A stretch of DNA of 64,000 nucleotides from Saltatorellus ferox (GCA_007751475.1 CP036434.1:3725524-3789523), one strand, 5' to 3'; counted from the stretch's first letter, positions 8,538 to 17,542 are shown. Notes: a model not told the origin generated them from the letters alone. Made by a program: numbers and translations.

Positions 8538-9886
8538 CTGCGCAAGAGAAGCCTCTCGAAGCGGGAGAGAATCGCAGCAAAACGCCAGAACCCGAGTCGC
8601 CCGACCGCGAGCTGCGCCGCGACCTTCTGCGGCTCTGGGCTCCCCTGGCGCTGGTCACGTTGATGGGTGCCCTCCTGGCATTTAGGTGGGTCGGTCCCGC
8701 ACCGCCGGAGCGGCTGGCGATCGCGACCGGGCCGGCGGGTGGAGGCTACGCCGAGGCTGGCGAACTCTTCGCGAAGGCGCTGCGGGACGCGGGCATCGAG
8801 GCGGACCTCGTGGCGACGCGGGGCTCGACGGAGAATCTCGACCTCCTGCGAAGGGGAGAGGTCGACGTCGCGCTCGTTCAGGGTGGACTGGCGAAGGACG
8901 AGGAGCCCGAACTGGCAGGACTCGTCTCGCTCTACCTCGAGCCGCTGTGGATGCTGGCGACCACGCCGATCACAGGGCTCGCGGAACTCCGCGGCGCGGC
9001 CGTGGAAATGGGGGCCGAGGGAAGCGGTACCCGGGCGCTCGCGGAGCAGCTTTTCGAGGCTGCCGGCGTGTCCGTGGAGGCCCGTGGAGGGGACACGGAA
9101 ACTGCGGTCGCCTCGGTCCAGAGCGGCGAAGCCAAGGCCCTTCTGCGGGTGGCCGCGCCGCGTTCCGCGCTCGTGCGTGAGCTGATCGATTCGGAGGGGG
9201 GACTCGTCCCGGCCAGCCTGGAGCGCGCCGAGGGCATCGCGCGCACGCTGACCTTCCTGCGGCACGTGCGGGTGCACGCCGGGTCGATCGACCTCTCGGC
9301 GGGTGAGCCGACGCGTGATATCGAAACCGTCGCGCCAGCGGCCACGCTCCTCGCCCGGAAGGGGCTTCACCCCGCGGTGATCGGACTCCTCGTCGAGTCG
9401 GCAGGGATTCACTTCTCGAGCCGCGGTGTGCTCGAGGACGAGGGCGAATTCCCGTCCCTCGCGCTGCTCGACGTGCCGCCTTCGCTGGCCGCCAGGACCG
9501 CCCTCGAGTCCGGGCCGTCCTTTCTGTACCGGGCGTTCCCGTTCCAGATCGCGGCCTTGATCGACCGCCTGAAGTTCCTGATCTTGCCGCTGATGACGCT
9601 CCTGTTCCCGCTCTTTCGGATCGCGCCACCGCTCTATCGGTGGCGCATCCGGCGCAGGATCTTCCGCTGGTACGGCCGCATCCTTGCGCTGGAGAAGCGG
9701 CTGCACGAGGCGCAAGCCACGCCGGAGGAACTCGCGGAGGCGGCGCGGGAACTCGACCGTTTCGACGACGAACTCTACGCCGTTTCGGTCCCCCTCAGCT
9801 ACGCGGACGAGCTGTACAGCCTCCGGCTGCACCTGAAGATGGTGCGGGAAGACATGCGGAGCGGGAGAGGACGCTGGGCGAGCTGA
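8534..9886 (+). CDS. TAXI-family TRAP-type solute-binding protein, membrane-anchored at both ends
   Basis: The ATG at 8534 overlaps the stop of the HEAT gene, giving 450 residues; longer upstream readings run in another frame of that gene. A transmembrane helix lies near residues 35-57, then a TAXI-type periplasmic binding domain from about 62 to 325: 'LAIATGPAGGGYAEAGELFA', 'GSTENLDLLRRGEVDVALVQ', 'GLAELRGAAVEMG'. A second hydrophobic segment (about 345-372) and a basic helical, coiled-coil-like tail of about 75 residues ('RILALEKRLHEAQATPEELA') follow. Normal TAXI receptors are soluble secreted proteins of about 320 residues that serve TRAP carriers. Here the receptor is tethered and has a cytoplasmic-looking tail, and no TRAP permease gene is adjacent. 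It may therefore signal rather than transport (inference). Confidence 0.8.
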   Translation: MTAQEKPLEAGENRSKTPEPESPDRELRRDLLRLWAPLALVTLMGALLAFRWVGPAPPERLAIATGPAGGGYAEAGELFAKALRDAGIEADLVATRGSTENLDLLRRGEVDVALVQGGLAKDEEPELAGLVSLYLEPLWMLATTPITGLAELRGAAVEMGAEGSGTRALAEQLFEAAGVSVEARGGDTETAVASVQSGEAKALLRVAAPRSALVRELIDSEGGLVPASLERAEGIARTLTFLRHVRVHAGSIDLSAGEPTRDIETVAPAATLLARKGLHPAVIGLLVESAGIHFSSRGVLEDEGEFPSLALLDVPPSLAARTALESGPSFLYRAFPFQIAALIDRLKFLILPLMTLLFPLFRIAPPLYRWRIRRRIFRWYGRILALEKRLHEAQATPEELAEAARELDRFDDELYAVSVPLSYADELYSLRLHLKMVREDMRSGRGRWAS

Positions 9887-9993
9887 GTCCCTTCCCTCGA
9901 GTGGACCGGGACAGGCCTTGCGTGCGCGAACTGACTTGAATCCCAGGCGAAGAGTTCGGCCTGCCGCGTGCGAAACCCGGAGAGATCGGGAGA

Positions 9994-12900
9994 ATGGAGC
10001 CCAGCATGATCTGCATCCTCCTTCGCGTCCTTCAATTCACACTCCCGTTCTATTTCCTCGGCGCGGCGTGCTTCGCCCAGGGGGACAGGTCGCGCGTCGT
10101 CTTCCTGGTGGGCGAGGAGGAGTACGGGTCGGAGCGGACGATGCCGCGGCTCGCCGAGCAGCTCGAGCGCGAGCTGGGCCTCGACGTCGACGTCCGGATC
10201 GCGAGCGGCCGCGCGATGCCTGAACCTCCCGCGCTCGACGAAGCGGACCTGCTCGTGATGTTCCTGCGCTTCCGTGAGCCGAGTGAGGCGCAGCTCGCCG
10301 CGCTCGATGCCTGGTTCGATGCCGGCAAGCCCGCGCTCGCGCTGCGGACGACGAGTCACCTGTTCTGGGAGAAGGACCTCAAGGGGTGGTTCCCGCCGCG
10401 CTTCGGCGGGCATTACAAGTCCCACGCGGACAACGGGACCGGGACCGTCACGTCGATCGCGGCGTCGGCGGCGAAGCACGTCATCCTTCGCGGGATGCCG
10501 GATGGCGATTCCATGGGCTACGGCGGGACGTACAACGCGCAGCCGCTGAGCGACGGCGCCACCGTGATGCTCTTCGGTCGGACCGGTGCGTTGCCTTCGG
10601 AGCCCGTGGCCTGGACCTTCGAGCCAGCGCCCGGCGTGCGGCGCTTCTACACGTCGCTCGGATCCGAGGGAAACTTCGAGCGTGAGTCGTTCCGTCTTCT
10701 GCTCGCGAACGCCGTGCTGTGGGGGCTCGGTAAGGACGTGCCTCCGGGAGGTGCGCCGGGGTTCGGGGGCGAGGAGCGACCGCAGCCAGGTTCCACGGCG
10801 GTGCCGCCCGCGCCGCGCTCCGGGGTGCGCGACGGCGCATCGAGCCTCTTCTCCGACGGTTCCCTGGAGGCCTGGCGTCACTGGGATCCGAGCGTGGAGC
10901 CGCGCGCGATCGGCATCGATACGCGGGCGGATTCGTCAAGCGGTGGGCCCCGCTACGACTTTCCGCGCTGGGAGACCGACGGGAACGCGCTGGTGGCGCG
11001 GCCGGGCTTCGGCGACCTCGTCACGAAGGCCGAGTTCGGCGACTATCACCTGCACCTGGACTTCCTCGTGCCCCGCGAGGACGCCGCTGCGGCTGCTGGC
11101 TTCCGCGGCACGAGCGGTGTGTATCTCTCCGGACGCTGGGAGGTACAGTTCGCTGACTCCAATGGAGCGAAGATCGACGACGCGAGCTGCGGCGCCATCC
11201 ACGGCCACCGTCCGCCGCTCGTGGACGCGGCGCGTCCTGCGGGCGTCTGGCAGTCGCTCGATGTGACCTACGAGCACGCGGCGGGCGGACCCGCAAGGGT
11301 CTCCGTCTGGCTGAACGATGTGCTCGTCCAGGACGACGTGTCGCTCGAGGAACGCACGCCCTACGGCTTTCTCGACGCGTTGCCCGGCATGGTCCTCGGC
11401 GACGGCCACGCGCGCTTCATCAGCGAACCCGGGGAGCCGAGCCAGAAGCTCGACTGGTCCGCGGAGTCCTTCGCGGTCTCGGCCCGGTTCCGTTCACGCG
11501 CCGATGGAACGCTCTTCTCGAAGTGTCCGCCGGCCGGCCCCTGGGTGCCGGACGCGAAGGCGCTGTTCCTGCGCGGCGGGCGGCTCGTCTATGACATCGG
11601 CTGGATCGGGGCGGTGGAGACCGAGAGTCGTTTCGACGATGGGGAATGGCACGGGGTGGTGCTCGGCAGCGACAGGGGGCACGCGCGGATCTGGGTGGAC
11701 GGAGACCTGCAGGCCGAGAGAGAGACCTTCCGCGCCGATGACCGGGACGACTTCGTCTTCAAGGTGGGGGCGGCGAACGCGGACTTCGGCGGTGCCTACG
11801 GCGGGGAAGTCGGCGACGTGCGATTCTTCGCAGGCGGTCTCTCCATTGAGGAAGCACGGGCGCTTTCCGCGGGCCGCCTTCCCGGGAAGAAGGCCGTGCT
11901 GACATGGACGGGCGAGGAGAACAGCGCGCAGCCCGCGGCGGCGCGCGGCGACTCGCTGCGCGGCCCGATCCGCCTCCAGGCGGACTCGTCCCGCGTGCGC
12001 TTCGCCAACGTCTGGGTGAAGCCCCTCGCCGATCTCGACCACGCTGGGCTGATCGCGGGCTGGGACGACGCGAGCTTCGAGCGCGGCCGTGAAACCTATA
12101 TGTCGGCGTGCGTGAGCTGCCACGGCGCCGACGGCACGCGGCCCACCAATCCCCAGGCGCGCCCGTTCGCCACGGGCGTGCTGGAGCGCGGATCCGATCC
12201 TGTGAGTCTGTATCGAACGATCATGGAGGGTTTCCGCACGATGCCGAGCAATCGCTGGCTCGCACCGGAGCAGACCTACGACCTCGTGCACTTCCTGCGA
12301 GAGTCGTTCCTCAGGGAGCAGAATCCCTCCCAGTACTTCGACGTGAGTCCGGAGTACCTCGCCGCGCTGCCCAAGGGGCGCAAGCACGGCGGGCGCCTCG
12401 GCGACGCGGACGATCAGGTGGAGCGCGACTTCGGGCCCGTTCTCGCCAGTCAGCTGGGCGACGAGGTCGGTGCGAGCCTGACGGTGCGCCTGGGGCCCAG
12501 GGTCTCGATGGCCTACGACCTCCAGCTCATGGAGTCTCCGGCCGCCTGGACGGGTGGCTTCCTCGACCTCTCGGAGACCCAGCACTACCAGCAGCGCGGT
12601 GAAGGCCGTGCGCGGCCGGAGGGGGAGCCGCTCTTCGGCCTCCAGGGATACGGCTGGGGCCACGGCGGAACCCTCGACTGGGACCGCTCCGTGCGGCCGC
12701 CGCGTGGACCGCTACCGCGCGCGCTGCTCGACTACCACGGTCATTACCTCCACGGGAGCGACGTGGTGCTGAGCTACGCCATCGACGGCCGCGAGGTGCT
12801 GGAACGGCCTGGCCTCGAGGCCTCCGCAGGCCTGCCCGTCATCACGCATCGAATCCGCGTGGAGGCCGGGGAGCAGCCGCTCGTGCTTGCGCTCTGCCAC

Positions 12901-14631
12901 GATCCACTGGGGTTGCGGCAGCCGGAGAGCGTTTTCAGCGAGGCCGGATCCGAAGACGGCTACCTGCCCTGGAACCTGATCGCCCGCGGCTCGCCGAGCG
13001 GCGAGAACCTCGCGCCGTTCGCGGCCGCTGCCGTCCTCGGCGAGGGCCACCTCACGCTCGACGACGAGCGGCGCGTGATCCTCCGCGTCCCGCCCTCCGA
13101 CACGGCGCAGGAGTTCTACGTTCTACGCCTCGCCAGCGAGAGCGGCGAGGACCTCGAGGGGTTCGAGCTCATGCTCGACAGCCTGCGCGAGCGACCGCTC
13201 CCGGAGTCTCCCGCCGCCCAGGTGGCCGGAGGCCCCGCGCGCTGGGCGGAAGAACTCGTGACGCGAGGGGAACTCGGCGCGCAGAGGCCCTACGCCCTCG
13301 ATACGCTCGCCCTGCCGGAATCGAATCCCTGGAACGCGTGGATTCGCACGAGCGCGCTCGACTTCTTCGAGGACGGCCGCGCTGCAGTGTCGACCTATGG
13401 AGGCGACGTGTGGATCGTGTCAGGGATCGACGATGAACTCGGCGAGCTGCGCTGGCGGCGCTTCGCCGCGGGCCTGTTCGAGCCCATGGGGCTGCGGGTC
13501 CTGGACGGCCTCGTGTACGTGACGTGCCGCGATCGCATCACGCGCTTGCACGATCTCGATGGCGACGGGGAGGCCGACTTCTACGAGAGCTTCTTCGCCG
13601 ACCCCGACGTCTCACCGAACTTCCACGCGTTCAACTTCGACCTGCAAACCGACGCAGAGGGCGCTCTCTACTACGCCAAGTCAGGCCAGTACACCGATTT
13701 CGCCCTGCCCGGAGGGGTCCTGAAGGTCGCCCGTGACGGTCGAAGCTACGAGGTCTACTGCACGGGCCTGCGCACGCCGAACGGCATGGGGATGAGCCCC
13801 GAGGGGCGGCCACTCGTCAGCGACAACCAGGGCAACTGGATCCCTGCCTCGAAGATCTCGCTGGCTCGCCCCGGCGGGTTCTACGGGGTCTTCACGGCGA
13901 TCGACACGAACCAGCCGGGCCGGAAGACCCGCGATGACTTCGATCCGCCGGTCATCTGGATGCCCCAGGCCCTCGATAGCTCCAGCGGGGGCCAGGTCTG
14001 GGTCGATGACGAGCGCTTTGGGCCGCTCGCGGGCCGCTACCTGCACACGAGCTTCGGCAAGGGCTGGATGTACGGCCTCGTGATCGACGAGCTGGAGCAG
14101 GGCGCGGTCTGGCGTCTGCCGTTTCAGTTCGACGCCGGGCTGCAGCGGCTGCGCGTGAACCCGAAGGACGGTCAGGTCTATGCCGTCGGCCTTTCGGGCT
14201 GGCAGGGCCCGGCCGAGGGGGCCGATGGCTGCCTGCAGAGGGTGCGCTACACGGGAGGGGAACGGCCGATTCTGATCGGGGCGCGGGTTCGCCATAAGGG
14301 CGTCGAGCTGGAGTTCAGCGCGCCGGTGGACGCGGCTCTCGCGGGGGATGCGGAGCGCTATGCGGCACGGCGCTGGAACTACCGATGGACGCGGAACTAC
14401 GGATCGGCGCACTACTCGCTGGAGCACGCCGACCGCGAGGGCGAGGACGAGGTGAGGGTGCTCGCCGCGCGCGCCGACTCCAGCGGATGCAGGGTGCTCG
14501 TGGAACTCGAGAACCTGGGGCCGTGCGACCAGCTCGTGCTGCAATTCGATGTCGCAGGGACCGATGGCGGACGCCCGGGCGAGGATCGGGGTCAGGAGGT
14601 GTACCTGACGGTCCACGAGGTTCCGAAGTAG
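9994..14631 (+). CDS. Multidomain secreted protein: ThuA - DUF1080 (LamG inserted) - cytochrome c - glucose/sorbosone-dehydrogenase-like propeller
   Basis: The product is 1545 residues with an N-terminal signal peptide ending near 'GAACFAQG'. In order: a ThuA-like domain (about 33-255, with 'LRTTSHLFWEKDLKGWFPP' and 'GGTYNAQPL'); a DUF1080/3-keto-disaccharide hydrolase-like beta-sandwich starting about 284 ('SGVYLSGRWEVQF'); a LamG-like sandwich (about 480-635) that interrupts it; the final DUF1080 strand 'GPIRLQADSSRVRFANVWV' at about 656; a cytochrome c domain with CVSCH near 706-710 and 'GFRTMPSNRWL' as a likely Met ligand; a DUF6797-like region; and a beta-propeller with glucose/sorbosone-dehydrogenase features (about 1110-1430, 'DGLVYVTCRDRITRL', 'NGMGMSPEGRPLVSDNQGN'). 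Planctomycetes use such proteins in periplasmic sugar oxidation. It probably oxidises a carbohydrate and passes electrons to its own haem (inference). The flanking gene on the right is convergent. Confidence 0.85.
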   Translation: MEPSMICILLRVLQFTLPFYFLGAACFAQGDRSRVVFLVGEEEYGSERTMPRLAEQLERELGLDVDVRIASGRAMPEPPALDEADLLVMFLRFREPSEAQLAALDAWFDAGKPALALRTTSHLFWEKDLKGWFPPRFGGHYKSHADNGTGTVTSIAASAAKHVILRGMPDGDSMGYGGTYNAQPLSDGATVMLFGRTGALPSEPVAWTFEPAPGVRRFYTSLGSEGNFERESFRLLLANAVLWGLGKDVPPGGAPGFGGEERPQPGSTAVPPAPRSGVRDGASSLFSDGSLEAWRHWDPSVEPRAIGIDTRADSSSGGPRYDFPRWETDGNALVARPGFGDLVTKAEFGDYHLHLDFLVPREDAAAAAGFRGTSGVYLSGRWEVQFADSNGAKIDDASCGAIHGHRPPLVDAARPAGVWQSLDVTYEHAAGGPARVSVWLNDVLVQDDVSLEERTPYGFLDALPGMVLGDGHARFISEPGEPSQKLDWSAESFAVSARFRSRADGTLFSKCPPAGPWVPDAKALFLRGGRLVYDIGWIGAVETESRFDDGEWHGVVLGSDRGHARIWVDGDLQAERETFRADDRDDFVFKVGAANADFGGAYGGEVGDVRFFAGGLSIEEARALSAGRLPGKKAVLTWTGEENSAQPAAARGDSLRGPIRLQADSSRVRFANVWVKPLADLDHAGLIAGWDDASFERGRETYMSACVSCHGADGTRPTNPQARPFATGVLERGSDPVSLYRTIMEGFRTMPSNRWLAPEQTYDLVHFLRESFLREQNPSQYFDVSPEYLAALPKGRKHGGRLGDADDQVERDFGPVLASQLGDEVGASLTVRLGPRVSMAYDLQLMESPAAWTGGFLDLSETQHYQQRGEGRARPEGEPLFGLQGYGWGHGGTLDWDRSVRPPRGPLPRALLDYHGHYLHGSDVVLSYAIDGREVLERPGLEASAGLPVITHRIRVEAGEQPLVLALCHDPLGLRQPESVFSEAGSEDGYLPWNLIARGSPSGENLAPFAAAAVLGEGHLTLDDERRVILRVPPSDTAQEFYVLRLASESGEDLEGFELMLDSLRERPLPESPAAQVAGGPARWAEELVTRGELGAQRPYALDTLALPESNPWNAWIRTSALDFFEDGRAAVSTYGGDVWIVSGIDDELGELRWRRFAAGLFEPMGLRVLDGLVYVTCRDRITRLHDLDGDGEADFYESFFADPDVSPNFHAFNFDLQTDAEGALYYAKSGQYTDFALPGGVLKVARDGRSYEVYCTGLRTPNGMGMSPEGRPLVSDNQGNWIPASKISLARPGGFYGVFTAIDTNQPGRKTRDDFDPPVIWMPQALDSSSGGQVWVDDERFGPLAGRYLHTSFGKGWMYGLVIDELEQGAVWRLPFQFDAGLQRLRVNPKDGQVYAVGLSGWQGPAEGADGCLQRVRYTGGERPILIGARVRHKGVELEFSAPVDAALAGDAERYAARRWNYRWTRNYGSAHYSLEHADREGEDEVRVLAARADSSGCRVLVELENLGPCDQLVLQFDVAGTDGGRPGEDRGQEVYLTVHEVPK

Positions 14632-14665
14632 TCGCTCTACAGTGGAACCGTCGTCGCACCTGACC

Positions 14666-15454
14666 TCAGACCCGCCGCTCGACGCCGAGGACCTGGAAGA
14701 TCAGGTCCTTCATCTCACGGAACGGCGGATCGTCCGAGTCCCTCGGGCGCGGCATGTCGACGTCCAGCACCGAATGCACCGTCGCTGGCCGACGCGTCAT
14801 GATCGCGACACGGTCCGCCAGCTCCAGCGCTTCCGACACGTCGTGGGTGACGAGGATGCAGGTCTTCCCGGTCTTTTCCCAGATCCGCACGATCTCGCGT
14901 CGCATCTCGATCCGCGTGAACGCATCGAGGGCGCCGAAGGGCTCGTCGAGGAACAGGACGTCGGGCTCGACGGCGAGCGCGCGCGCGAACTCCACGCGCT
15001 GCTTCATGCCGCCGGAGAGCTCGGACGGGAACGAGCGCTCGAAGCCCTCGAGGCCCACGAGTCGGATGTACTTCATCACGTGCTCGTCCTTCGCCTCGAA
15101 CGGCATCTGGCCGAGCCCGAAGCCGACGTTGTCCCAGACGCTGTACCACGGGAAGATCCCGGTCTCCTGGAAGACGAAGACGCGCTTCGGGTCGGGTCGG
15201 GTGACCTCCTCGCCATCGACCTGGATCGAGCCGCCCGAGGCACGCTCGAAGCCCGCCATGCAGTTCAGGAGGGTCGATTTTCCGCAGCCGGAGGGTCCAA
15301 CGATCGCGAGGAACTCGCCCTCGCGCACCGTCAGGTTCACGCCGTCGAGCACGTGGACCTCGCCCTTCTTCGTCGGGAAGGTCTTGTCGACGCCCTCGAC
15401 CGTGATCTTGTCGCGTCTCGGGGTCTTGCCCGGTTCTGGCATTGCTTCGCTCAT
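14666..15454 (-). CDS. ABC importer ATP-binding subunit, nitrate/sulfonate/taurine type
   Basis: The product is 262 residues and complete for an ATP-binding subunit of the SsuB/TauB/NrtD group. It shows Walker A 'GPSGCGKST', the Q-loop ('FVFQETGIFPW'), the signature 'LSGGMKQR', Walker B 'VLFLDEPFGALD' and the switch His in 'LVTHDVSEAL'. It energises import through the permease at 15451-16269, whose stop overlaps this start by 4 bases. It is the last gene of the three-gene operon starting at 17453. The substrate cannot be read from this subunit. Confidence 0.93.
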   Translation of the reverse strand: MSEAMPEPGKTPRRDKITVEGVDKTFPTKKGEVHVLDGVNLTVREGEFLAIVGPSGCGKSTLLNCMAGFERASGGSIQVDGEEVTRPDPKRVFVFQETGIFPWYSVWDNVGFGLGQMPFEAKDEHVMKYIRLVGLEGFERSFPSELSGGMKQRVEFARALAVEPDVLFLDEPFGALDAFTRIEMRREIVRIWEKTGKTCILVTHDVSEALELADRVAIMTRRPATVHSVLDVDMPRPRDSDDPPFREMKDLIFQVLGVERRV

Positions 15455-16269
15455 CGGCGTGACATCCCGCGGCGCGCGAGCGCCGAGGCCTCCAGGTTCG
15501 ACATGGCCATATCCAGCGCGAGCCCCACGAGCCCGATCACCACCATCGCCGCCGCGACGTAGTCCATCCGCAGGTTGTTGCGTGAGTCATTGACCTGGAA
15601 GCCGAGGCCGCTCGTGACACCGAGCATCTCCGCCGCCACGATGACCACCCACGCGATGCCGAGCGCCAGCCGCAGGCCGGTGAGGATCTGCGGCAGCGCG
15701 GCCGGCAGAATCACGCGTCGGAAGAGGCCCAGCCCGGTGACGCCGAAGTTCGCGGCCGAGCGCAGGTACTTCAGTTCGATCGAGCGCACCGCCGAGGTCG
15801 TGGCGGTGACGATGGGGAAGAAGCTCGCCAGGAAGATCAGGAAGATGGCCGAGGAGTCGGACGCGTCGAACAGGATGCGCCCGGCGAGCATGAAGTTCGC
15901 GCCCCCGAAGATGACCACGGCGAACGGGATCCATGCGATGGGTGAGATCGGCCGCATCATCTGGATTGTCGGATTGAAGAAAAGGACGACGTCGCGGTTC
16001 CATCCCATCCAGACGCCCAGCGGGATGCCGATGCCGGCGGCCAGGCAGAATCCCCAAGCCACGCGAAAGACGGACGCGGCGATGTTTCTCCACAGGACGC
16101 CGTCCGTGGCCAGCTCGCGGAGCCCCTGGAGCGTGAGCCACGGTCCGGGCACCTCGGTGATGTCGTTGCCCCAGGTGGCGACCTGCCAGAGCGCGATGGT
16201 GACGACGAATCCGAGAGAGCCCAGGGCGAACTTTCGCCACCAGGTCGCGGGCGCTTGGGAGTGGCTCAT
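15451..16269 (-). CDS. ABC importer permease subunit, nitrate/sulfonate/taurine type
   Basis: The product is 272 residues with about six membrane helices, typical of the BPD_transp_1 permeases paired with SsuB/NrtD-type ATPases. The cytoplasmic coupling (EAA-like) loop is visible as 'AANFGVTGLGLFRRVILPAA'. It overlaps the ATPase gene by 4 bases downstream and the binding-protein gene by 4 bases upstream (16266-16269), so the operon is tightly coupled. It forms the transmembrane channel of the importer. Confidence 0.92.
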   Translation of the reverse strand: MSHSQAPATWWRKFALGSLGFVVTIALWQVATWGNDITEVPGPWLTLQGLRELATDGVLWRNIAASVFRVAWGFCLAAGIGIPLGVWMGWNRDVVLFFNPTIQMMRPISPIAWIPFAVVIFGGANFMLAGRILFDASDSSAIFLIFLASFFPIVTATTSAVRSIELKYLRSAANFGVTGLGLFRRVILPAALPQILTGLRLALGIAWVVIVAAEMLGVTSGLGFQVNDSRNNLRMDYVAAAMVVIGLVGLALDMAMSNLEASALARRGMSRR

Positions 16270-17453
16270 CGAGGTGCCTCCGCGCCTGAACCCGCAGCAG
16301 GTCGCAGCGGCAAGCTCCTCGCCCGTCCTCGCTCGAACCGGACGTCACAGTAGTCTTCGAAGCCGAACGGATCGTCGGCGGTCACGGGACGCTTGGAAAA
16401 GAACCCGAGGCGCTCGGCGTAGCGCTGGATCTCGGCAAAGTCCTCGCGGTTGAGAGCGAGGTCGGTGTACTTCACGCGGTCAGGCGGTTTCGACAGGACG
16501 TACTTGAGCAGATCGGTCGGCTGACCGTAGTAGAGCCCGCCTAGCTGCGCGGCCTGCATACGAGGCGAGATGCCGAAGTCACGCGGCATCGTGATGGCCT
16601 CGGGTAGCGTGCCATCGGCGGTCGCTTGCAGCTGGTCCTCGGGGACGACTTCACCTTCGAGGTAGATGCCCGCGATGAGCTGATCTTCCGGCCCCTGGTC
16701 GATCCACTCGCCGGAGGCGGTGATCCCGGAGACGAGTTCCTGGACGAGTTCGGGCTGACGGTCGATCAGTTCCTGCGTGACGACGAGGACGCACGAGATG
16801 AAGTTCGGCCAGATATCCTTGGTGTAGTACAGGATACGGCCGAACCCCGCGATCTCCGCGCGCGCGGCGTGCGGCTCGCCGACGATGTAGGCCTCGAACT
16901 GACCGGCCTTCAGACCCGCCGGCATCTCCGGCGGCGGGAAGTCGATCAGGGTCACGTCGGAGTCGTTGAATCCGTTCTGCTCCTTGAGCCGCTCGATCAG
17001 GACGCGCTGGTTCGAGTAGCGGTGGGGGATCGCGATGCGCTTGCCGCGCAGGTCGGCGAAGGTCTGGTAGGGCGAGTCCTTGGCGACGACCATGCAGGTT
17101 CCGTCGCGATGCCCGAGGTGAACGATCTTGACGGGCTTGGTGCCCTCGCGGGCGAGCACCATCGCGAGCGGCGCGAGGATGAACGCCGCGTGCAGGTTGC
17201 CCGCCTGCAGGTCCTCGGTCATGGCTGGCCAGTTCGTGTACCGCTTCGAGGCGAACACCGTGCCTGCATCCGAATGTTCGGTCACCCAACTGGTGACCGG
17301 GCAGGTGAGGTGTCATGTGACCGGGAGGTGCGCCACGGTCAAGCGGTCGCGACTCTGGTCCGCGAACCAGCCGTGGTTGAGGCCCCCGTGAAGGAACGTG
17401 ATTCCCCCGAGGAAGAGGCCGAAGGCGAGGAAAATGCGCGTGGAGAGCTTCAT
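16266..17453 (-). CDS. NMT1/NrtA-like ABC substrate-binding protein with in-frame UGA, candidate selenoprotein (Sec47)
   Basis: The frame from ATG 17453 encodes a signal or membrane-anchor segment ('MKLSTRIFLAFGLFLGGITF'), then 'RLTVAHLPVT', then a UGA at 17315-17313 (codon 47), and continues in the same frame as 'HLTCPVTSWV' for another 348 residues to the stop at 16266. The total of 395 residues is a normal length for this family. From memory, homologues read '...PVTCHLTCPVT...' here, so the UGA stands exactly at a Cys. A perfect 8-bp hairpin with a 5-nt loop begins 13 nt after the UGA. The first GTG after the UGA (17285) would lack the signal and the first beta strand of the domain. The downstream body is intact ('AFILAPLAMVL', 'YIVGEPHAARAEIAGFG'). 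It heads the ABC operon. Alternatives are a recent nonsense mutation or a sequencing error. Confidence 0.7.
17279..17299 (-). promoter_or_regulatory. Candidate bacterial SECIS hairpin immediately after the in-frame UGA
   Basis: On the minus strand the arm CGGTCACC (17299-17292), loop AGTTG (17291-17287) and arm GGTGACCG (17286-17279) form a perfect 8-bp stem. The loop begins 21 nt after the UGA, and its second base is G. Bacterial SECIS elements, as I recall the published rule, need a short apical loop about 16-37 nt after UGA with a G in the first two loop positions, so the geometry fits. Coding constraint (PVT..WVT) could produce some of this symmetry by chance. Confidence 0.45.
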
Positions 17454-17485
17454 GGGCGTGGGGCACCCGCGCCGCGGAACGACGG

Positions 17486-17542
17486 TCGGCCCATCCGGTG
17501 ACCATCGGCCCGCCTGGTGGCTATCGGCACGCCTCGTCACTA
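17486..17542. repeat. Three tandem 19-bp imperfect direct repeats upstream of the ABC operon
   Basis: The units TCGGCCCATCCGGTGACCA (17486-17504), TCGGCCCGCCTGGTGGCTA (17505-17523) and TCGGCACGCCTCGTCACTA (17524-17542) follow head to tail, and a fourth begins TCGGTAG at 17543. They lie 33-90 bp upstream of the binding-protein ATG at 17453. Spacing of about two helical turns suggests operator sites for a regulator or for cooperative binding (inference). Confidence 0.5.

Noticed and set aside
17283..17285. GTG 17285 as the true start of the ABC binding protein
   Set aside because: It would remove the signal peptide and first strand of the domain, and the upstream frame up to the UGA continues the same domain, so a split or recoded gene explains the data better.
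17486..17542. CRISPR array
   Set aside because: The repeats are contiguous without spacers and number only three, with no cas genes nearby.
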